Shown piece by piece: positions 52,736 to 61,557 of a stretch of 64,000 bases of DNA. The notes beneath the pieces were generated by a model. It ran no database searches. It worked only from the letters and a program-made list of their open reading frames with translations, and was not told the DNA's origin. A program made the position numbers and the translations under genes. The DNA is from an uncultured Collinsella sp. (GTDB taxonomy: Bacteria > Actinomycetota > Coriobacteriia > Coriobacteriales > Coriobacteriaceae), in assembly GCA_900557455.1 (NCBI GenBank), contig USSM01000003.1:23877-87876 (forward strand), given 5' to 3'. The stretch's first letter is position 1; each line of letters begins with the position of its first letter.

Positions 52736-52770
52736 AAGCGAGATGCCTGCGACTTGCGGGCATCTCGCTT
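52736..52770 (-). terminator. guaB terminator hairpin
   Basis: AAGCGAGATGCC (52736-52747) pairs with GGCATCTCGCTT (52759-52770). It lies 49 bases past the guaB stop on the minus strand. The T tail is weak. Confidence 0.65.
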
Positions 52771-52818
52771 TATCTAAATAACGTGGTTGATACTCAACCT
52801 TTATGTGCAGCTCTTATC

Positions 52819-54330
52819 CTATCGATAAGACACAGACTGCTGCGAATCCTTAACGACAACGTCGTGGGCGCCGCCTTCGACGATGGAGGTCGAGCTCACC
52901 AGGGTCAGGCGTGCCTTTTCCTGGAGCTCGGGGATCGAGAGGGCACCGCAGTTGCACATCGTAGACTTGACCTTGTAGAGCGTGCCGCCCACGCCGTCCT
53001 TGAGGGAACCGGCGTAGGGAACGTAGGAGTCGACGCCCTCGACGAAGCTGAGCTTCGCGGCGCCGCCCAGGTCGTAGCGCTGCCAGTTGCGGGCACGCGC
53101 AGAGCCCTCGCCCCAGTACTCCTTCATGTACTGACCGTTGACGTTGACGCGCTCGGTCGGGCTCTCGTCGAAGCGGGCGAAGTAGCGGCCCAGCATCATA
53201 AAGTCGGCACCCATGGCAAGGGCGAGTGTCATGTGGTAGTCGTAGACGATGCCGCCGTCGGAGCACACGGGCACGTAGACACCGGTCTCCTCGTAGTACT
53301 CGTCACGGGCTCGGCAGACGTCGATCAGCGCGGTGGCCTGGCCACGGCCGATACCCTTGGTCTCGCGGGTAATGCAGATGGACCCACCGCCGATACCGAC
53401 CTTGATGAAGTCGGCACCGCAGTCGGCCAAAAAGCGGAAGCCCTCGGCGTCGACGACGTTACCGGCACCGACCTTGACGTCCTCGCCGTAGTTGGCGCGG
53501 ATCCACTCGATGGTGCGCTTCTGCCACTCGCTGAAGCCCTCGGAAGAATCGATGCACAAGACATCGGCACCGGCCTCGATGAGCAGCGGCACGCGCTCGG
53601 CATAGTCGCGGGTGTTGATACCGGCGCCGACCATGTAGCGCTTGTCGCCGTCGAGCAGCTCGTTGGGGTTGGTCTTGTGGCTGTCGTAGTCCTTGCGGAA
53701 GACGATGCCCATGAGGTGATCGTTATCGTCGACGATGGGCAGGGCGTTGAGCTTGTTGTCCCAGATGACGTCGTTGGCAACCTTGAGGCTGATGTTCTTG
53801 TCGCCCACGATGAGCTGCTCACGCGGGGTCATGAACTCGGAGACCTTCGTCTGGTGGTCATCGCGACTGGGGCGATAGTCACGGCTGGTGACGATGCCCA
53901 GGAGCTTTCCCTTGGGAGTGCCGTCGTCGGTAACCGGCATGGTGGAGTGACCGGTCTTCTCCTTGAGCTCGATGACCTGCTCCATGGTCATGTCGGGGGT
54001 CAGCGTGGAATCGGACTGAACGAAGCCGGCCTTGTGATCCTTGACGGCCTTGACCATAGCGGCCTCGGACTCGGCGCTCTGGGAACCGTAAATGAAGGAC
54101 AGGCCACCCTCGGTAGCGAGCGCGACACCCATATCGACGCCCGAGACGGACTGCATGATAGCGGAAACCATGGGGATGTTCAGGGTGATTGCCGGCTTCT
54201 CACCGCGCTTAAAGCGGGTCAGCGGCGTCTTAAGAGAGACGTTGTTGGGGATGCACTGCGAGGACGAGTAACCAGGGACCAGCAGATACTCCGAAAACGT
54301 GTGGGACTCACCGGGAAAGAACGTAGCCAT
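52819..54330 (-). CDS. guaB: IMP dehydrogenase, Tritrichomonas-like class
   Basis: Oxidises IMP to XMP, the committed step to GMP; 503 residues. The catalytic Cys loop is [20 protein letters not shown], the phosphate site [20 protein letters not shown], and the mobile flap holds [20 protein letters not shown] with the Arg-Tyr pair. Two CBS domains interrupt the barrel ([32 protein letters not shown]). From recalled sequence, blocks such as [20 protein letters not shown] and [19 protein letters not shown] match the parasite Tritrichomonas foetus enzyme far better than E. coli GuaB, and even the length is the same. AAGGAG precedes the ATG. Confidence 0.95.
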   Translation of the reverse strand: MATFFPGESHTFSEYLLVPGYSSSQCIPNNVSLKTPLTRFKRGEKPAITLNIPMVSAIMQSVSGVDMGVALATEGGLSFIYGSQSAESEAAMVKAVKDHKAGFVQSDSTLTPDMTMEQVIELKEKTGHSTMPVTDDGTPKGKLLGIVTSRDYRPSRDDHQTKVSEFMTPREQLIVGDKNISLKVANDVIWDNKLNALPIVDDNDHLMGIVFRKDYDSHKTNPNELLDGDKRYMVGAGINTRDYAERVPLLIEAGADVLCIDSSEGFSEWQKRTIEWIRANYGEDVKVGAGNVVDAEGFRFLADCGADFIKVGIGGGSICITRETKGIGRGQATALIDVCRARDEYYEETGVYVPVCSDGGIVYDYHMTLALAMGADFMMLGRYFARFDESPTERVNVNGQYMKEYWGEGSARARNWQRYDLGGAAKLSFVEGVDSYVPYAGSLKDGVGGTLYKVKSTMCNCGALSIPELQEKARLTLVSSTSIVEGGAHDVVVKDSQQSVSYR

Positions 54331-54514
54331 GTTTCTCCTTTTTCCATGCGACCGGTCGGCTGCAAGCCTCGTAGGACCCAGCCCAACCTTGGGCGCCCAA
54401 TACTGGGGAAGTATGTTAACGCACTTTGACTGCTACAATGCATGATTTAAGAAGAGCACACGAGGGTTTGACGCATGCTTTGCGTTTGCCCAGCAAACAC
54501 TTTAGCGGGGAGAC

Positions 54515-54868
54515 GTGGAGCACATGGAGTACAAGACGACGGCAAAGTTGGTCATTCAAGCGTGCGACAAGGATCTGCCGGGCGTGTTTGGTCACGGCTG
54601 CGTCTTGCTGCTGCAAGGTATCGCCCGCGAGCACTCGCTCAACCGTGCCGCCAAGAGCATGGGCATGGCGTATTCCAAGGCCTGGCGCATTGTGAACGAA
54701 GCCGAAGGCCAGCTGGGCTGCAAGCTCATCGAGCGCGACGGCGCCCGCGGATCCACCCTCACCCCCGCCGGCGAGCGAGCCATAGCGGTCTACGAGGAGC
54801 TGCAGGCCGACATCAACAACGTCATCGCTACCAAAGCCAACGACCTCATCGCCAGCATCAAAGAGTAG
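54515..54868 (+). CDS. Winged-HTH regulator, ModE N-terminal/LysR-like
   Basis: 117 residues. The winged helix reads HGCVLLLQGIAREHSLNRAA then KSMGMAYSKAWRIVNEAEGQ and CKLIERDGARGSTLTPAGER, the pattern of the ModE and LysR DNA-binding domains. No effector domain follows, only a helix (YEELQADINNVIATKANDLI) that may dimerise. Stand-alone ModE-type proteins often act in molybdate or metal-linked control, which is only inferred here. The start is GTG 54515 or ATG 54524 (MEYKTTAKLV), with GGGGAG nearby. It is divergent from guaB and followed by a long inverted repeat. Confidence 0.78.
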   Translation: MEHMEYKTTAKLVIQACDKDLPGVFGHGCVLLLQGIAREHSLNRAAKSMGMAYSKAWRIVNEAEGQLGCKLIERDGARGSTLTPAGERAIAVYEELQADINNVIATKANDLIASIKE

Positions 54869-54900
54869 CCAATTTGGGGCTTTTAGCCACACAACCCCTT

Positions 54901-54980
54901 CTCCTAAGTTGCGGTGAAATAGGGACTGTTTATGCGGTTAAAGTCGTAAATCAATCCATATTTCACCGCAACTTATGGAG
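54901..54980. repeat. Long inverted repeat between convergent genes
   Basis: Arms 54901-54921 and 54959-54980 pair over 21 bases with a single bulge; the inner part is AAGTTGCGGTGAAATA. The 37-base loop starts GGGACTGTTT. It lies between the HTH gene and the PLP-fold gene, and has no T tract. Confidence 0.8.
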
Positions 54981-54995
54981 TTGAGGATGATTTAG

Positions 54996-55988
54996 CTAGT
55001 TGCGGAGGGCATTATCTAGGTTGGCGGCCACGATCAAGGGATCGTCGGTGCCGGCGAAGAGGCGGATGGTGCTCCCCTGCTTGCCGCGTGGAGCCGAAAG
55101 ACGCGTCGTTGCGCCGCCGGCGGACGATGTGCGAAACTCCTCCGGCAAAGCAACGAACAGATCATCCGCACTACGCTCGATAAGGTCGAATTCAACTGCC
55201 GGGCCAAAGCCGTGCTCGAGGATTCCCGTTGCAACCGCATGGTCGGGATGCGAGCTCAGCCCGGGATAGCGCACGTTGAGCACCATCTCGTTAGCGGCCA
55301 GATACTCTGCCAGCGCACGGGCACGGTCGAAATGCGCCTGCATGCGGACATCGAGCGAGTCCAGCCCTCGCTCCAGCACGTCGGCCTCGTCAGCAGGCAT
55401 ATCAAGCTTAGCCAAGGCACAGCCCTCAAGCAGGGCATGCGCGCACTCGGCAGCAGCATCCACATGATGTCGCTTGAGCTGCGAACGCGCCACCGAAGCG
55501 GCAACGAGCTTGCGCGGAGCCTCACCGGCGCACACGCGGTCGAGCGCCTCGAACGACAGCACGGCACCCAAGCGCAGCGGATCGCACCCAAAGGCGCCAG
55601 GCACCGTGTTATCCACCACGAGCAGTGCGCGGGCCTCACGCGCCGCGCGGCCCAGAGCGCGCAGATCGGGCACGCGCAGACCAAACCCGCCGATGGAGTT
55701 GACGAACCACCACAGGTGCGGACTCTCGGCATCAAACGAAGCATCAAAGCCCTTGGACGCGGCGGTAAACGCCGCAACCGACGGCGGGTCCACGAGCACA
55801 ACGTTGCGTCCATCAAAGCCGCGGGCAAACGCATCGGCAAAGTCATCGGCAAACGCAACCAGGCGATCGCCGTGGCGCACGACCCCCAGAATCGACAGCG
55901 CCGCCGGCACATGCGAGGCCGTAAGCAGTCGCGCCCCACGCGCGCCGGCCCTCAAAGCCCAAGCCTCTTCTAGCTGCTGTACATCCAC
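54996..55988 (-). CDS. Cys/Met metabolism PLP-enzyme fold with Arg replacing the catalytic Lys
   Basis: About 330 residues. Similarity to cystathionine gamma-synthase/lyase is clear in LLVVDNTVPGAFGCDPLRLG (the VDNT pyridine-binding Asp), RYPGLSSHPDHAVATGILEH, and the C-terminal IRLFAGTDDPLIVAANLDNA. Aligning GAVLSFEALDRVCAG with GAD-x3-HSxTK-x3-G, the two are the same length, and Arg151 stands where the Schiff-base Lys belongs; the preceding HSxT is EALD. About 50 N-terminal residues with the Tyr-Ser-Arg motif are missing too. It therefore probably lacks PLP chemistry. Start GTG 55988 is preferred, with AAAGGGCGG upstream. Function unknown; a diverged or non-catalytic paralogue. Confidence 0.72.
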   Translation of the reverse strand: MDVQQLEEAWALRAGARGARLLTASHVPAALSILGVVRHGDRLVAFADDFADAFARGFDGRNVVLVDPPSVAAFTAASKGFDASFDAESPHLWWFVNSIGGFGLRVPDLRALGRAAREARALLVVDNTVPGAFGCDPLRLGAVLSFEALDRVCAGEAPRKLVAASVARSQLKRHHVDAAAECAHALLEGCALAKLDMPADEADVLERGLDSLDVRMQAHFDRARALAEYLAANEMVLNVRYPGLSSHPDHAVATGILEHGFGPAVEFDLIERSADDLFVALPEEFRTSSAGGATTRLSAPRGKQGSTIRLFAGTDDPLIVAANLDNALRN

Positions 55989-56010
55989 AAGGCACCGCCC
56001 TTTCATAAGC

Positions 56011-56047
56011 AAAAAACCCACGATACGGGTGTTCCCCGCATCGTGGG
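56011..56047 (-). terminator. Terminator of the sucrose hydrolase gene
   Basis: CCCACGAT-A-CGGG pairs with CCCG-C-ATCGTGGG over a 5-base loop, followed by six Ts on the minus strand. Strong intrinsic terminator downstream of the GH32 gene. Confidence 0.9.
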
Positions 56048-56085
56048 CAACGGCTGCAGTATAGCGCCGATATGCGACGAAACGC

Positions 56086-57624
56086 CTAGATGTTGAGCGT
56101 GTGATAGTTCACGCTCGCACCCGGAGCGTCAACCGTCACGCCATAGGCCTCGGGATAGATGCGCGTCGAAAACACGAGCGCGCCATCGTTCACAAATACC
56201 TCGACCGACGAGACATCGCCGACAATGCGCACGTTACGAACCTCGTCGATAGGCTCCCAGCGCACGGTGCGACCGCAGCCGGCAGAAGCGCGACCCTCAT
56301 CGGTAAATCGCATCTCAAAGCGCGCGGGCAGCTCGCCATTGGCGGGCACAAACGCCAGCTTCAGCTCGCCATCAACGGTTGCGGTAAACGCGCCGTCGGC
56401 ACCGTCAACAACAACGTCAAAGCAGGTATCGCCGGCAACCTCCAACGAGCCCTCCCCTACACGCACCGAGACATAATGGTGCTCAATCTCGCGCGCCGGC
56501 TGCTGCAGAACCACGCCGCTGGCACCGGCTGTAAGCTCACGCGGCACCGTCATGCAGTGCTGCCAGCCCGCAACCAGCGTCGGTGTGTTGCCATAGGTCG
56601 GCTCATCGGGCATGCCCATCCAGCCGATTAGAATATGGCGACCGTCCTCGGCCGTGAACTCCTGCGGCGCATAGAAGTCAAAACCAGCGTCCCACAGGCG
56701 GAACTCGCCCAGCTCATAAGCGTCCTTGCCACCCGTAATGTCTCCCGATACAGGCATGTAGCCAGCGGCATACACATTGCCGCGATCCCAACGACCGCCC
56801 TCAAGGCCCTGGGGCGAGAACGACAAAAATGCAGCGGTATCGCCATTCGCATCGAGCTCAATATAGCCAGGGCATTCCCACATAAAGCCAAAACGCTCGG
56901 GCGTAGACACACGGCTCTCGAGCTCCCAGCTCAGCATATCGGCCGAGCCATACACCAGGATCTCGCCCACATCGCGCTCGGCACCCTCGCCGTGCATAGC
57001 GCAAAATCGACTATCGACATGCGGCCCATCCACGCGACGACGTGCGCCCAGCACCATGTGATAACGCCCGTCCGCGTCACGCCACACCTTGGGATCGCGC
57101 ACGTGGCAGGTCAAATCCTCGGGATAATCCTCGGACGCCAGCACCACGCGCTTTTGGTTGAACTCCCGACCGGCAAGGCCATCAACGCTCTCCACATAGA
57201 CGGTATCGGCGCGGCGACCGGTATTGACGTAGTCGTACGTCCCGTCCGCATCGGATAGCTTCACGTTGCCTGTGTACAGCACGCGAATGCGACCGTCCTC
57301 GGCAAGCGCGGAGCCCGAATACACGCCATGACAGTCGAACGGCTCGTCGGGAAGCAACGGCGCTCCAACATATTCCCACTTCATAAGGTCGCGACTCGTC
57401 GCATGACCCCAGACCTTAACGCCGCCCTCGACATCAAACGGCGCATACTGAAAATAGGCATGGAACACGCCGCCCGCCTGGCAAAGACCGTTGGGGTCGT
57501 TAAGCCAACCCGCCGGCGGCATAATATGGAAGTGCTGGCCATACGCGCCATGACCGCACTCAGAGGCGGCGGCGTCAACAGCGGCAACCAGCTTTGCAAG
57601 GTCACGACCAAGTGCATTAGACAT
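56086..57624 (-). CDS. Sucrose-6-phosphate hydrolase, GH32 family
   Basis: Invertase that cleaves sucrose 6-phosphate (delivered by the PTS) to glucose 6-phosphate and fructose. 512 residues. GH32 blocks: the nucleophile Asp in MPPAGWLNDPNGLCQAGGVF, WGHATSRDLMKWE, the transition-state RDP in CHVRDPKVWRDADGRYHMVL, and the acid/base Glu in MWECPGYIELDANGD. A C-terminal beta-sandwich follows. AGGA lies near the ATG. It is 107 bases after the PTS gene and forms an operon with it. ScrB/SacA is the expected name, but the symbol is left out because substrate proof is only contextual. Confidence 0.93.
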   Translation of the reverse strand: MSNALGRDLAKLVAAVDAAASECGHGAYGQHFHIMPPAGWLNDPNGLCQAGGVFHAYFQYAPFDVEGGVKVWGHATSRDLMKWEYVGAPLLPDEPFDCHGVYSGSALAEDGRIRVLYTGNVKLSDADGTYDYVNTGRRADTVYVESVDGLAGREFNQKRVVLASEDYPEDLTCHVRDPKVWRDADGRYHMVLGARRRVDGPHVDSRFCAMHGEGAERDVGEILVYGSADMLSWELESRVSTPERFGFMWECPGYIELDANGDTAAFLSFSPQGLEGGRWDRGNVYAAGYMPVSGDITGGKDAYELGEFRLWDAGFDFYAPQEFTAEDGRHILIGWMGMPDEPTYGNTPTLVAGWQHCMTVPRELTAGASGVVLQQPAREIEHHYVSVRVGEGSLEVAGDTCFDVVVDGADGAFTATVDGELKLAFVPANGELPARFEMRFTDEGRASAGCGRTVRWEPIDEVRNVRIVGDVSSVEVFVNDGALVFSTRIYPEAYGVTVDAPGASVNYHTLNI

Positions 57625-57731
57625 ACCAAAGTCCTAACGGATCGAAAGTAACAAGGCGCCAGAGGTCGGCACCAGATACGGGAAACGCCCGCGAGCATAC
57701 AACCCGCGGGCACCCCCTCAATCAAAAGCTC

Positions 57732-59132
57732 TTAGGCCTGCTCGGAAGCCTTGGGCTCGTCCTTGTACAGGACAAACGAGACGGCAAAGGAAACCAGCGC
57801 GGCGACCGCAAACATGATCGCGTACTGCACGGGCTGGGCCAAGCACAGCAGGATACCGAAGATGCCGGTAACGCCCGTGCCGGAGGCAGCCAGCGAGGTG
57901 AGCGCGCAGACCAGGGCGCCGCAGCCACCGCCGATGCAACCGGCGATGAAGGGCTTAAAGAAGCGCAGGTTCACACCAAAGATGGCCGGCTCGGTAATGC
58001 CCATGAAGGCGGACAGAGCCGAAGGAAGCGCCAGGCCCTTGATCTTGGCATCGCGGGTCTTAAAGGCAACGGCGAGTGCGGCGCCACCCTGGGCGATGTT
58101 GGCGGCACTGGCGATGGGCAGCCAATAGGTCACGCCGTACTGGGCGAGCTGGCCCAGGTCGATGGCGGTGTACATCTGGTGGATACCGGTAACGACCGTG
58201 GGGGCATAGAACAGACCGACGATAAAGGAACCGATGCCGAAGGGCAGGGTCAGCAGGGTCTGGATCAGACCGAGGATGGCGTTCTCGGCCCACACGAAGA
58301 TGGGGCCGACGGCAACGAGCGTCACGAGCACGGTCACGAACACCGAGACGAGCGGGGTCACAAAGAGGTCGAACATCTCGGGAACGATCTTGTGCAGGCG
58401 CTTCTCGAGGAAGGCCAGAATGGCACAGGCGATAACGATGGGGATCACATGGCCCTGATAGCCGACCCACTCAAAGCTGTACACGCCGGGGATGACGGTG
58501 ACCATGGTCTGCACGCCCTCGGAGGCAACCGTGTAGGCGCTCTGCAGCGAGGAGTTGATGAACGCACCGCCGACGACGGCACCCAGGTACGGGTTGGCGC
58601 CAAAGGCCTTGGCGGCGGAATAGCCGATCAGGATCTGCAGAATGCCGAAGGACGTGCCCGAGACCAGGTCGGCGATCTTATAGATAAAGTTATTGGTGTC
58701 GAGCGCGATAAAGCCGTTGGAGGCCATAAAGTTGAGAGCGCTCATAATGCCCAGCAGCAGGCCCGAAGCCACGATGGCGGGGATGATGGGGACAAAGACG
58801 TCGCCGAGTACCTTAATGGCACGCATAAAGATGTTCTGCTGCTGCGCCGCGGCCTCCTTGACCTCGGCCTTGGTGGCAGCCTCGACGCCGCTGATCGCGA
58901 TGAACTCCTCGTAGACCTTGTTGACGGTGCCGGTACCAAAAATAATTTGGAGCTGGCCTTGAGCCTCGAAGACGCCCTTGGCGCCGTCGACGTTCTCGAT
59001 GGCCTCTTTGTCAACCTTGGCGTTATCGGCGATCACCAGGCGCAGACGCGTGGCGCAGTGTGCGGCCGAAACAACGTTGTCGGCGCCACCGACGTTGTCG
59101 AGCACCTCTTGGGCTGATTTGCGGTAGTCCAT
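57732..59132 (-). CDS. PTS sucrose-type EIIBC permease
   Basis: Glucose-superfamily PTS permease, 466 residues. The IIB domain is N-terminal (DYRKSAQEVLDNVGGADNVV, with the phospho-Cys in SAAHCATRLRLVIADNAKVD). The IIC domain has about ten TM segments starting FVPIIPAIVASGLLLGI, with the sugar-specificity loop ITEPAIFGVNLRFFKPFIAG. No IIA domain is attached, so a separate glucose-type EIIA must supply phosphate. The start is ATG 59132, with AAAGGGAAG upstream. Two TGAAAACGATT-type operators lie at 59189-59228. Confidence 0.92.
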   Translation of the reverse strand: MDYRKSAQEVLDNVGGADNVVSAAHCATRLRLVIADNAKVDKEAIENVDGAKGVFEAQGQLQIIFGTGTVNKVYEEFIAISGVEAATKAEVKEAAAQQQNIFMRAIKVLGDVFVPIIPAIVASGLLLGIMSALNFMASNGFIALDTNNFIYKIADLVSGTSFGILQILIGYSAAKAFGANPYLGAVVGGAFINSSLQSAYTVASEGVQTMVTVIPGVYSFEWVGYQGHVIPIVIACAILAFLEKRLHKIVPEMFDLFVTPLVSVFVTVLVTLVAVGPIFVWAENAILGLIQTLLTLPFGIGSFIVGLFYAPTVVTGIHQMYTAIDLGQLAQYGVTYWLPIASAANIAQGGAALAVAFKTRDAKIKGLALPSALSAFMGITEPAIFGVNLRFFKPFIAGCIGGGCGALVCALTSLAASGTGVTGIFGILLCLAQPVQYAIMFAVAALVSFAVSFVLYKDEPKASEQA

Positions 59133-59188
59133 GACTTCCCTTTCCTCCAACGGGCGCATGTGCACCCGGCCATTTTTGACACTTAAAC

Positions 59189-59228
59189 TGTAATCGTTTT
59201 CAGTTTCATATGACTGCAATCGTTTTCA
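59189..59228 (-). promoter_or_regulatory. Two LacI/cre-type operators upstream of the PTS gene
   Basis: Minus strand TGAAAACGATTACA (59189-59202) and TGAAAACGATTGCA (59215-59228), 26 bp centre to centre. They fit TGNAANCGNTNNCA, the consensus of LacI-family and CcpA sites. The LacI-type gene adjacent (59317-60297) is the likely binder. Confidence 0.75.
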
Positions 59229-59316
59229 TAGTAGGGTGAACGGTAGGAAAAAGCCGGCGAAAGGTAGTTTTAAAGCATAAACAGGAGACTCAGAGGCAGG
59301 CAGACGCGCCCAAGAC

Positions 59317-60297
59317 CTAGACATTCATAAGCTGATGGCCGAGCTTGAGCGTCTTGAGACCGCTCTCCCCCTCCACGCCATCGAGCGTGTTGAGCAACAT
59401 ATTGGTCGCCTCGACGCCACTGGTCAGGTAGCCATAGTGCACGGTGGGAATGCCGCCCGTCAGCGCGCGTAAAAACGCGTTGTCGCCAAAACCGCTCACA
59501 CGGTGTATGCCCTCGCCCATGCCGCGAACCTCATCGATAGCACGTAGCGCGCCCGCCGCCATGGTATCGGTCGCGCAGGCGATAAACGAAACATCGGGAG
59601 CGACGGAAAGCAGTTCACGCGCCGCACCATAGCCCGAGTCGAGCGTAAAGGACCCCTGGCGAATCAGGCTCGGATCAAGCGCCACGCCCGCGGCGCGCAA
59701 GCCGGCCTCAAAACCGCGACGGCGGTCATAACCGGCAGCGCGGTCCTCTTCGGTAACTCCAATATAGGCAATCTTGCCGTCCACGCGACCCGCGAGCGCA
59801 TGGCCCAGCTCAAAGGCGGCCTCGTAATCGTCGTGGTAGACGCACGCCGCACCCTCAACATTCTGGCCGATCAGCACGATCGGCACGCGGCACGACTCAA
59901 TCGCCCGACGATGCTCGTCGGTGATCATGGTTGCCACCAGCACAATGCCATCAACTGGGTGGTTTTGGAACAAATCGAGGTATTCGAGCTCGCGATCGGC
60001 CGCGTTGTCGGTGTTTGCAAGCAGCATCTGGTAGCCACGGTGACCGAGCACCTGGCCAATGCCAGCGGTAATGCGGCTCACTGACTCAGAGTTGATCTTG
60101 GGCACGATGACGCCGATGAGCTTGGTGGAGCCGGTGCGTAGCGCGCGAGCCTGGCTGGACCGCACGTATCCGGTCAGTTCAATCGCCTGCTTAATGCGCT
60201 CGGCCTTGTCCGTCGATATGTAGCCACCGTTGAGGTAGCGCGAGACGGCGGCGCTCGAAACGCCGGCCAGCTCGGCCACATCTTTCATCTTTACCAC
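59317..60297 (-). CDS. LacI-family transcriptional regulator (sucrose repressor candidate)
   Basis: About 326 residues. N-terminal HTH: MKDVAELAGVSSAAVSRYLN with the recognition helix VSSAAVSRYL, then hinge KAERIKQAIELTGYVRSSQA. A periplasmic-binding-protein-like effector domain follows (LIGVIVPKINSESVSRITAG, DGIVLVATMITDEHRRAIES, IACATDTMAAGALRAIDEVR). It probably represses the PTS-hydrolase operon until sucrose 6-phosphate or fructose appears. The start is taken as GTG 60297 with AGGGG upstream; ATG 60288 is possible. An operator overlaps its own leader. Confidence 0.9.
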   Translation of the reverse strand: MVKMKDVAELAGVSSAAVSRYLNGGYISTDKAERIKQAIELTGYVRSSQARALRTGSTKLIGVIVPKINSESVSRITAGIGQVLGHRGYQMLLANTDNAADRELEYLDLFQNHPVDGIVLVATMITDEHRRAIESCRVPIVLIGQNVEGAACVYHDDYEAAFELGHALAGRVDGKIAYIGVTEEDRAAGYDRRRGFEAGLRAAGVALDPSLIRQGSFTLDSGYGAARELLSVAPDVSFIACATDTMAAGALRAIDEVRGMGEGIHRVSGFGDNAFLRALTGGIPTVHYGYLTSGVEATNMLLNTLDGVEGESGLKTLKLGHQLMNV

Positions 60298-60801
60298 GAA
60301 TACCCCTGTCATTGAAATCGCTTTCACCATGATACCCGTGCGAGCGACCGCATGACGTAGTGATTACATGATAGAGAAACGCGTGGAAACTAATGAGTCA
60401 CTTGAGACATGTTTAGCGATTATCACTTCGCAGCCAGTTTTACCAGACGAGAATCACCCTAGCTGCAAAATCAAAAATACGCCCATGAAGAGCTTGACCT
60501 GAGCAGCAGCCTCGCAGACTTTCCTGGAAGGCCTCGGTGTCGAGCCTCGAAGAGTCGCAAGACGGCCTCGTATTGAAGCTACCGCATCGCGTATAGCCAA
60601 CGAAGCGCGGGCGGGACGCCGCCAATGGCCAACGCCCCAACAATCAGTTACTCCTGACCATACCCCAGTTTTAAGTTCCGGCGACCTGCGGTTTTGTTAC
60701 TGAAAATCAGGTTGCGCTCGGTGGTTTCCGATTTTCCCCGCACCTCCGAAATAACGACTCCGCATTGAGACCATTAGGCAGGACTGGTAGCGTCCAGAAA
60801 T
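60298..60801. other. Intergenic junction between sucrose locus and accessory region
   Basis: About 500 bases with no convincing gene. Short open frames here have no family signals. The left part holds the LacI operator (60313-60326). The rest is a GC-mixed remnant that could be a decayed gene, marking the border of the accessory block. Confidence 0.55.
60313..60326 (-). promoter_or_regulatory. LacI-type operator upstream of the lacI-family gene
   Basis: TGAAATCGCTTTCA, nearly symmetric, 16 bases before the GTG start. It is the same TGAAA-type half-site as the two sites in front of the PTS gene, which suggests autoregulation. Confidence 0.75.
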
Positions 60802-61557
60802 CTAGCCAAGTAGCTTCGACTCGATTCCCGCGAAATCAATAAGACCCGTTGAGTAATCCAAAATAAATAGCAGGCAGGTACCAAGAACCCACACCTCATC
60901 GGCCAAACGCAAAGTATCGTTTTGCGCCTTAACGATTGTCTCATGGTCAAGATCTCTATACTCAGACTCATAACCGGCCTCGCCGTTGTGGCCGCACAAC
61001 CGAAGCGCCTTGATGGCAGTAAGCACTATCATTTCGTCAACGTCAGGCCTAATAAAATGCCTCTCAAAACTCTGGTATCTAGAAGCATCGCCAACGATTG
61101 ACTTGTATTTCAAAACGTCTTCACGGGAAACAGTTCTGTTCAGATATTCCACGTCGGGCATTTTCAGAAAATGCTTACATGCCTCGACCATTGGATAGTT
61201 AACGTAGAGCTTGCCATTGTCTGTGCTCTCGTTAAAGTAACGTTGCATTTCCTCCAACCGTTCAGGCGAGAACCTATTATCTTGAAGCTCATAGTCAAAG
61301 ACCAGCAAAACATCAGAATAATCCTGGTCAAATAACCACTTGTCCTCTTCGGAAGCACGTTCCTTAAGGACGCCGAGAAGCGATAAGTCGTCCTGAAAGC
61401 CGCCCGAAAACATCCTCTCGTAAAGCTCGTAGATATTTGTGTTATAGGAAACGATCTCATAGCCAATGTCGAGGCCATAGCACTCAAAGAGAGCATGAAA
61501 GAGTTTAATCTCTTGTTTTTCACCCTCAACGATAAGCAGGACTTGCTTCCTAGACAT
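60802..61557 (-). CDS. TOPRIM/RloB-like protein, partner of an AAA ATPase
   Basis: 251 residues. The N-terminus SRKQVLLIVEGEKQEIKLFH has the TOPRIM-type catalytic Glu after a beta strand. Later SDVLLVFDYELQDNRFSPER supplies the acidic D-x-E-like pair, and LYVNYPMVEACKHFLKMPDV is a motif recalled from RloB/DUF4276-type nucleases. The end is hydrophobic (EVWVLGTCLLFILDYSTGLI). The gene overlaps the ATPase gene by 8 bp. ATPase-TOPRIM pairs occur in OLD, PARIS and AbiL-type anti-phage systems, so this is probably the effector nuclease. Which family exactly was not testable. Confidence 0.65.
   Translation of the reverse strand: MSRKQVLLIVEGEKQEIKLFHALFECYGLDIGYEIVSYNTNIYELYERMFSGGFQDDLSLLGVLKERASEEDKWLFDQDYSDVLLVFDYELQDNRFSPERLEEMQRYFNESTDNGKLYVNYPMVEACKHFLKMPDVEYLNRTVSREDVLKYKSIVGDASRYQSFERHFIRPDVDEMIVLTAIKALRLCGHNGEAGYESEYRDLDHETIVKAQNDTLRLADEVWVLGTCLLFILDYSTGLIDFAGIESKLLG

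Larger units (their letters stand above)
52560..52818. other. Intergenic stretch between guaB and leuS
   Basis: About 260 bases with no gene. It is filled by the 119-bp inverted repeat at 52583-52701 and the guaB-side hairpin at 52736-52770. Confidence 0.8.

Noticed and set aside
52560..52782. Possible T-box in front of leuS
   Set aside because: No GGTGG core, no specifier loop; the region is a symmetric inverted repeat instead.
60440..60643. Short minus-strand frame after the lacI gene
   Set aside because: No ribosome site, no family; both strands look like decayed sequence.
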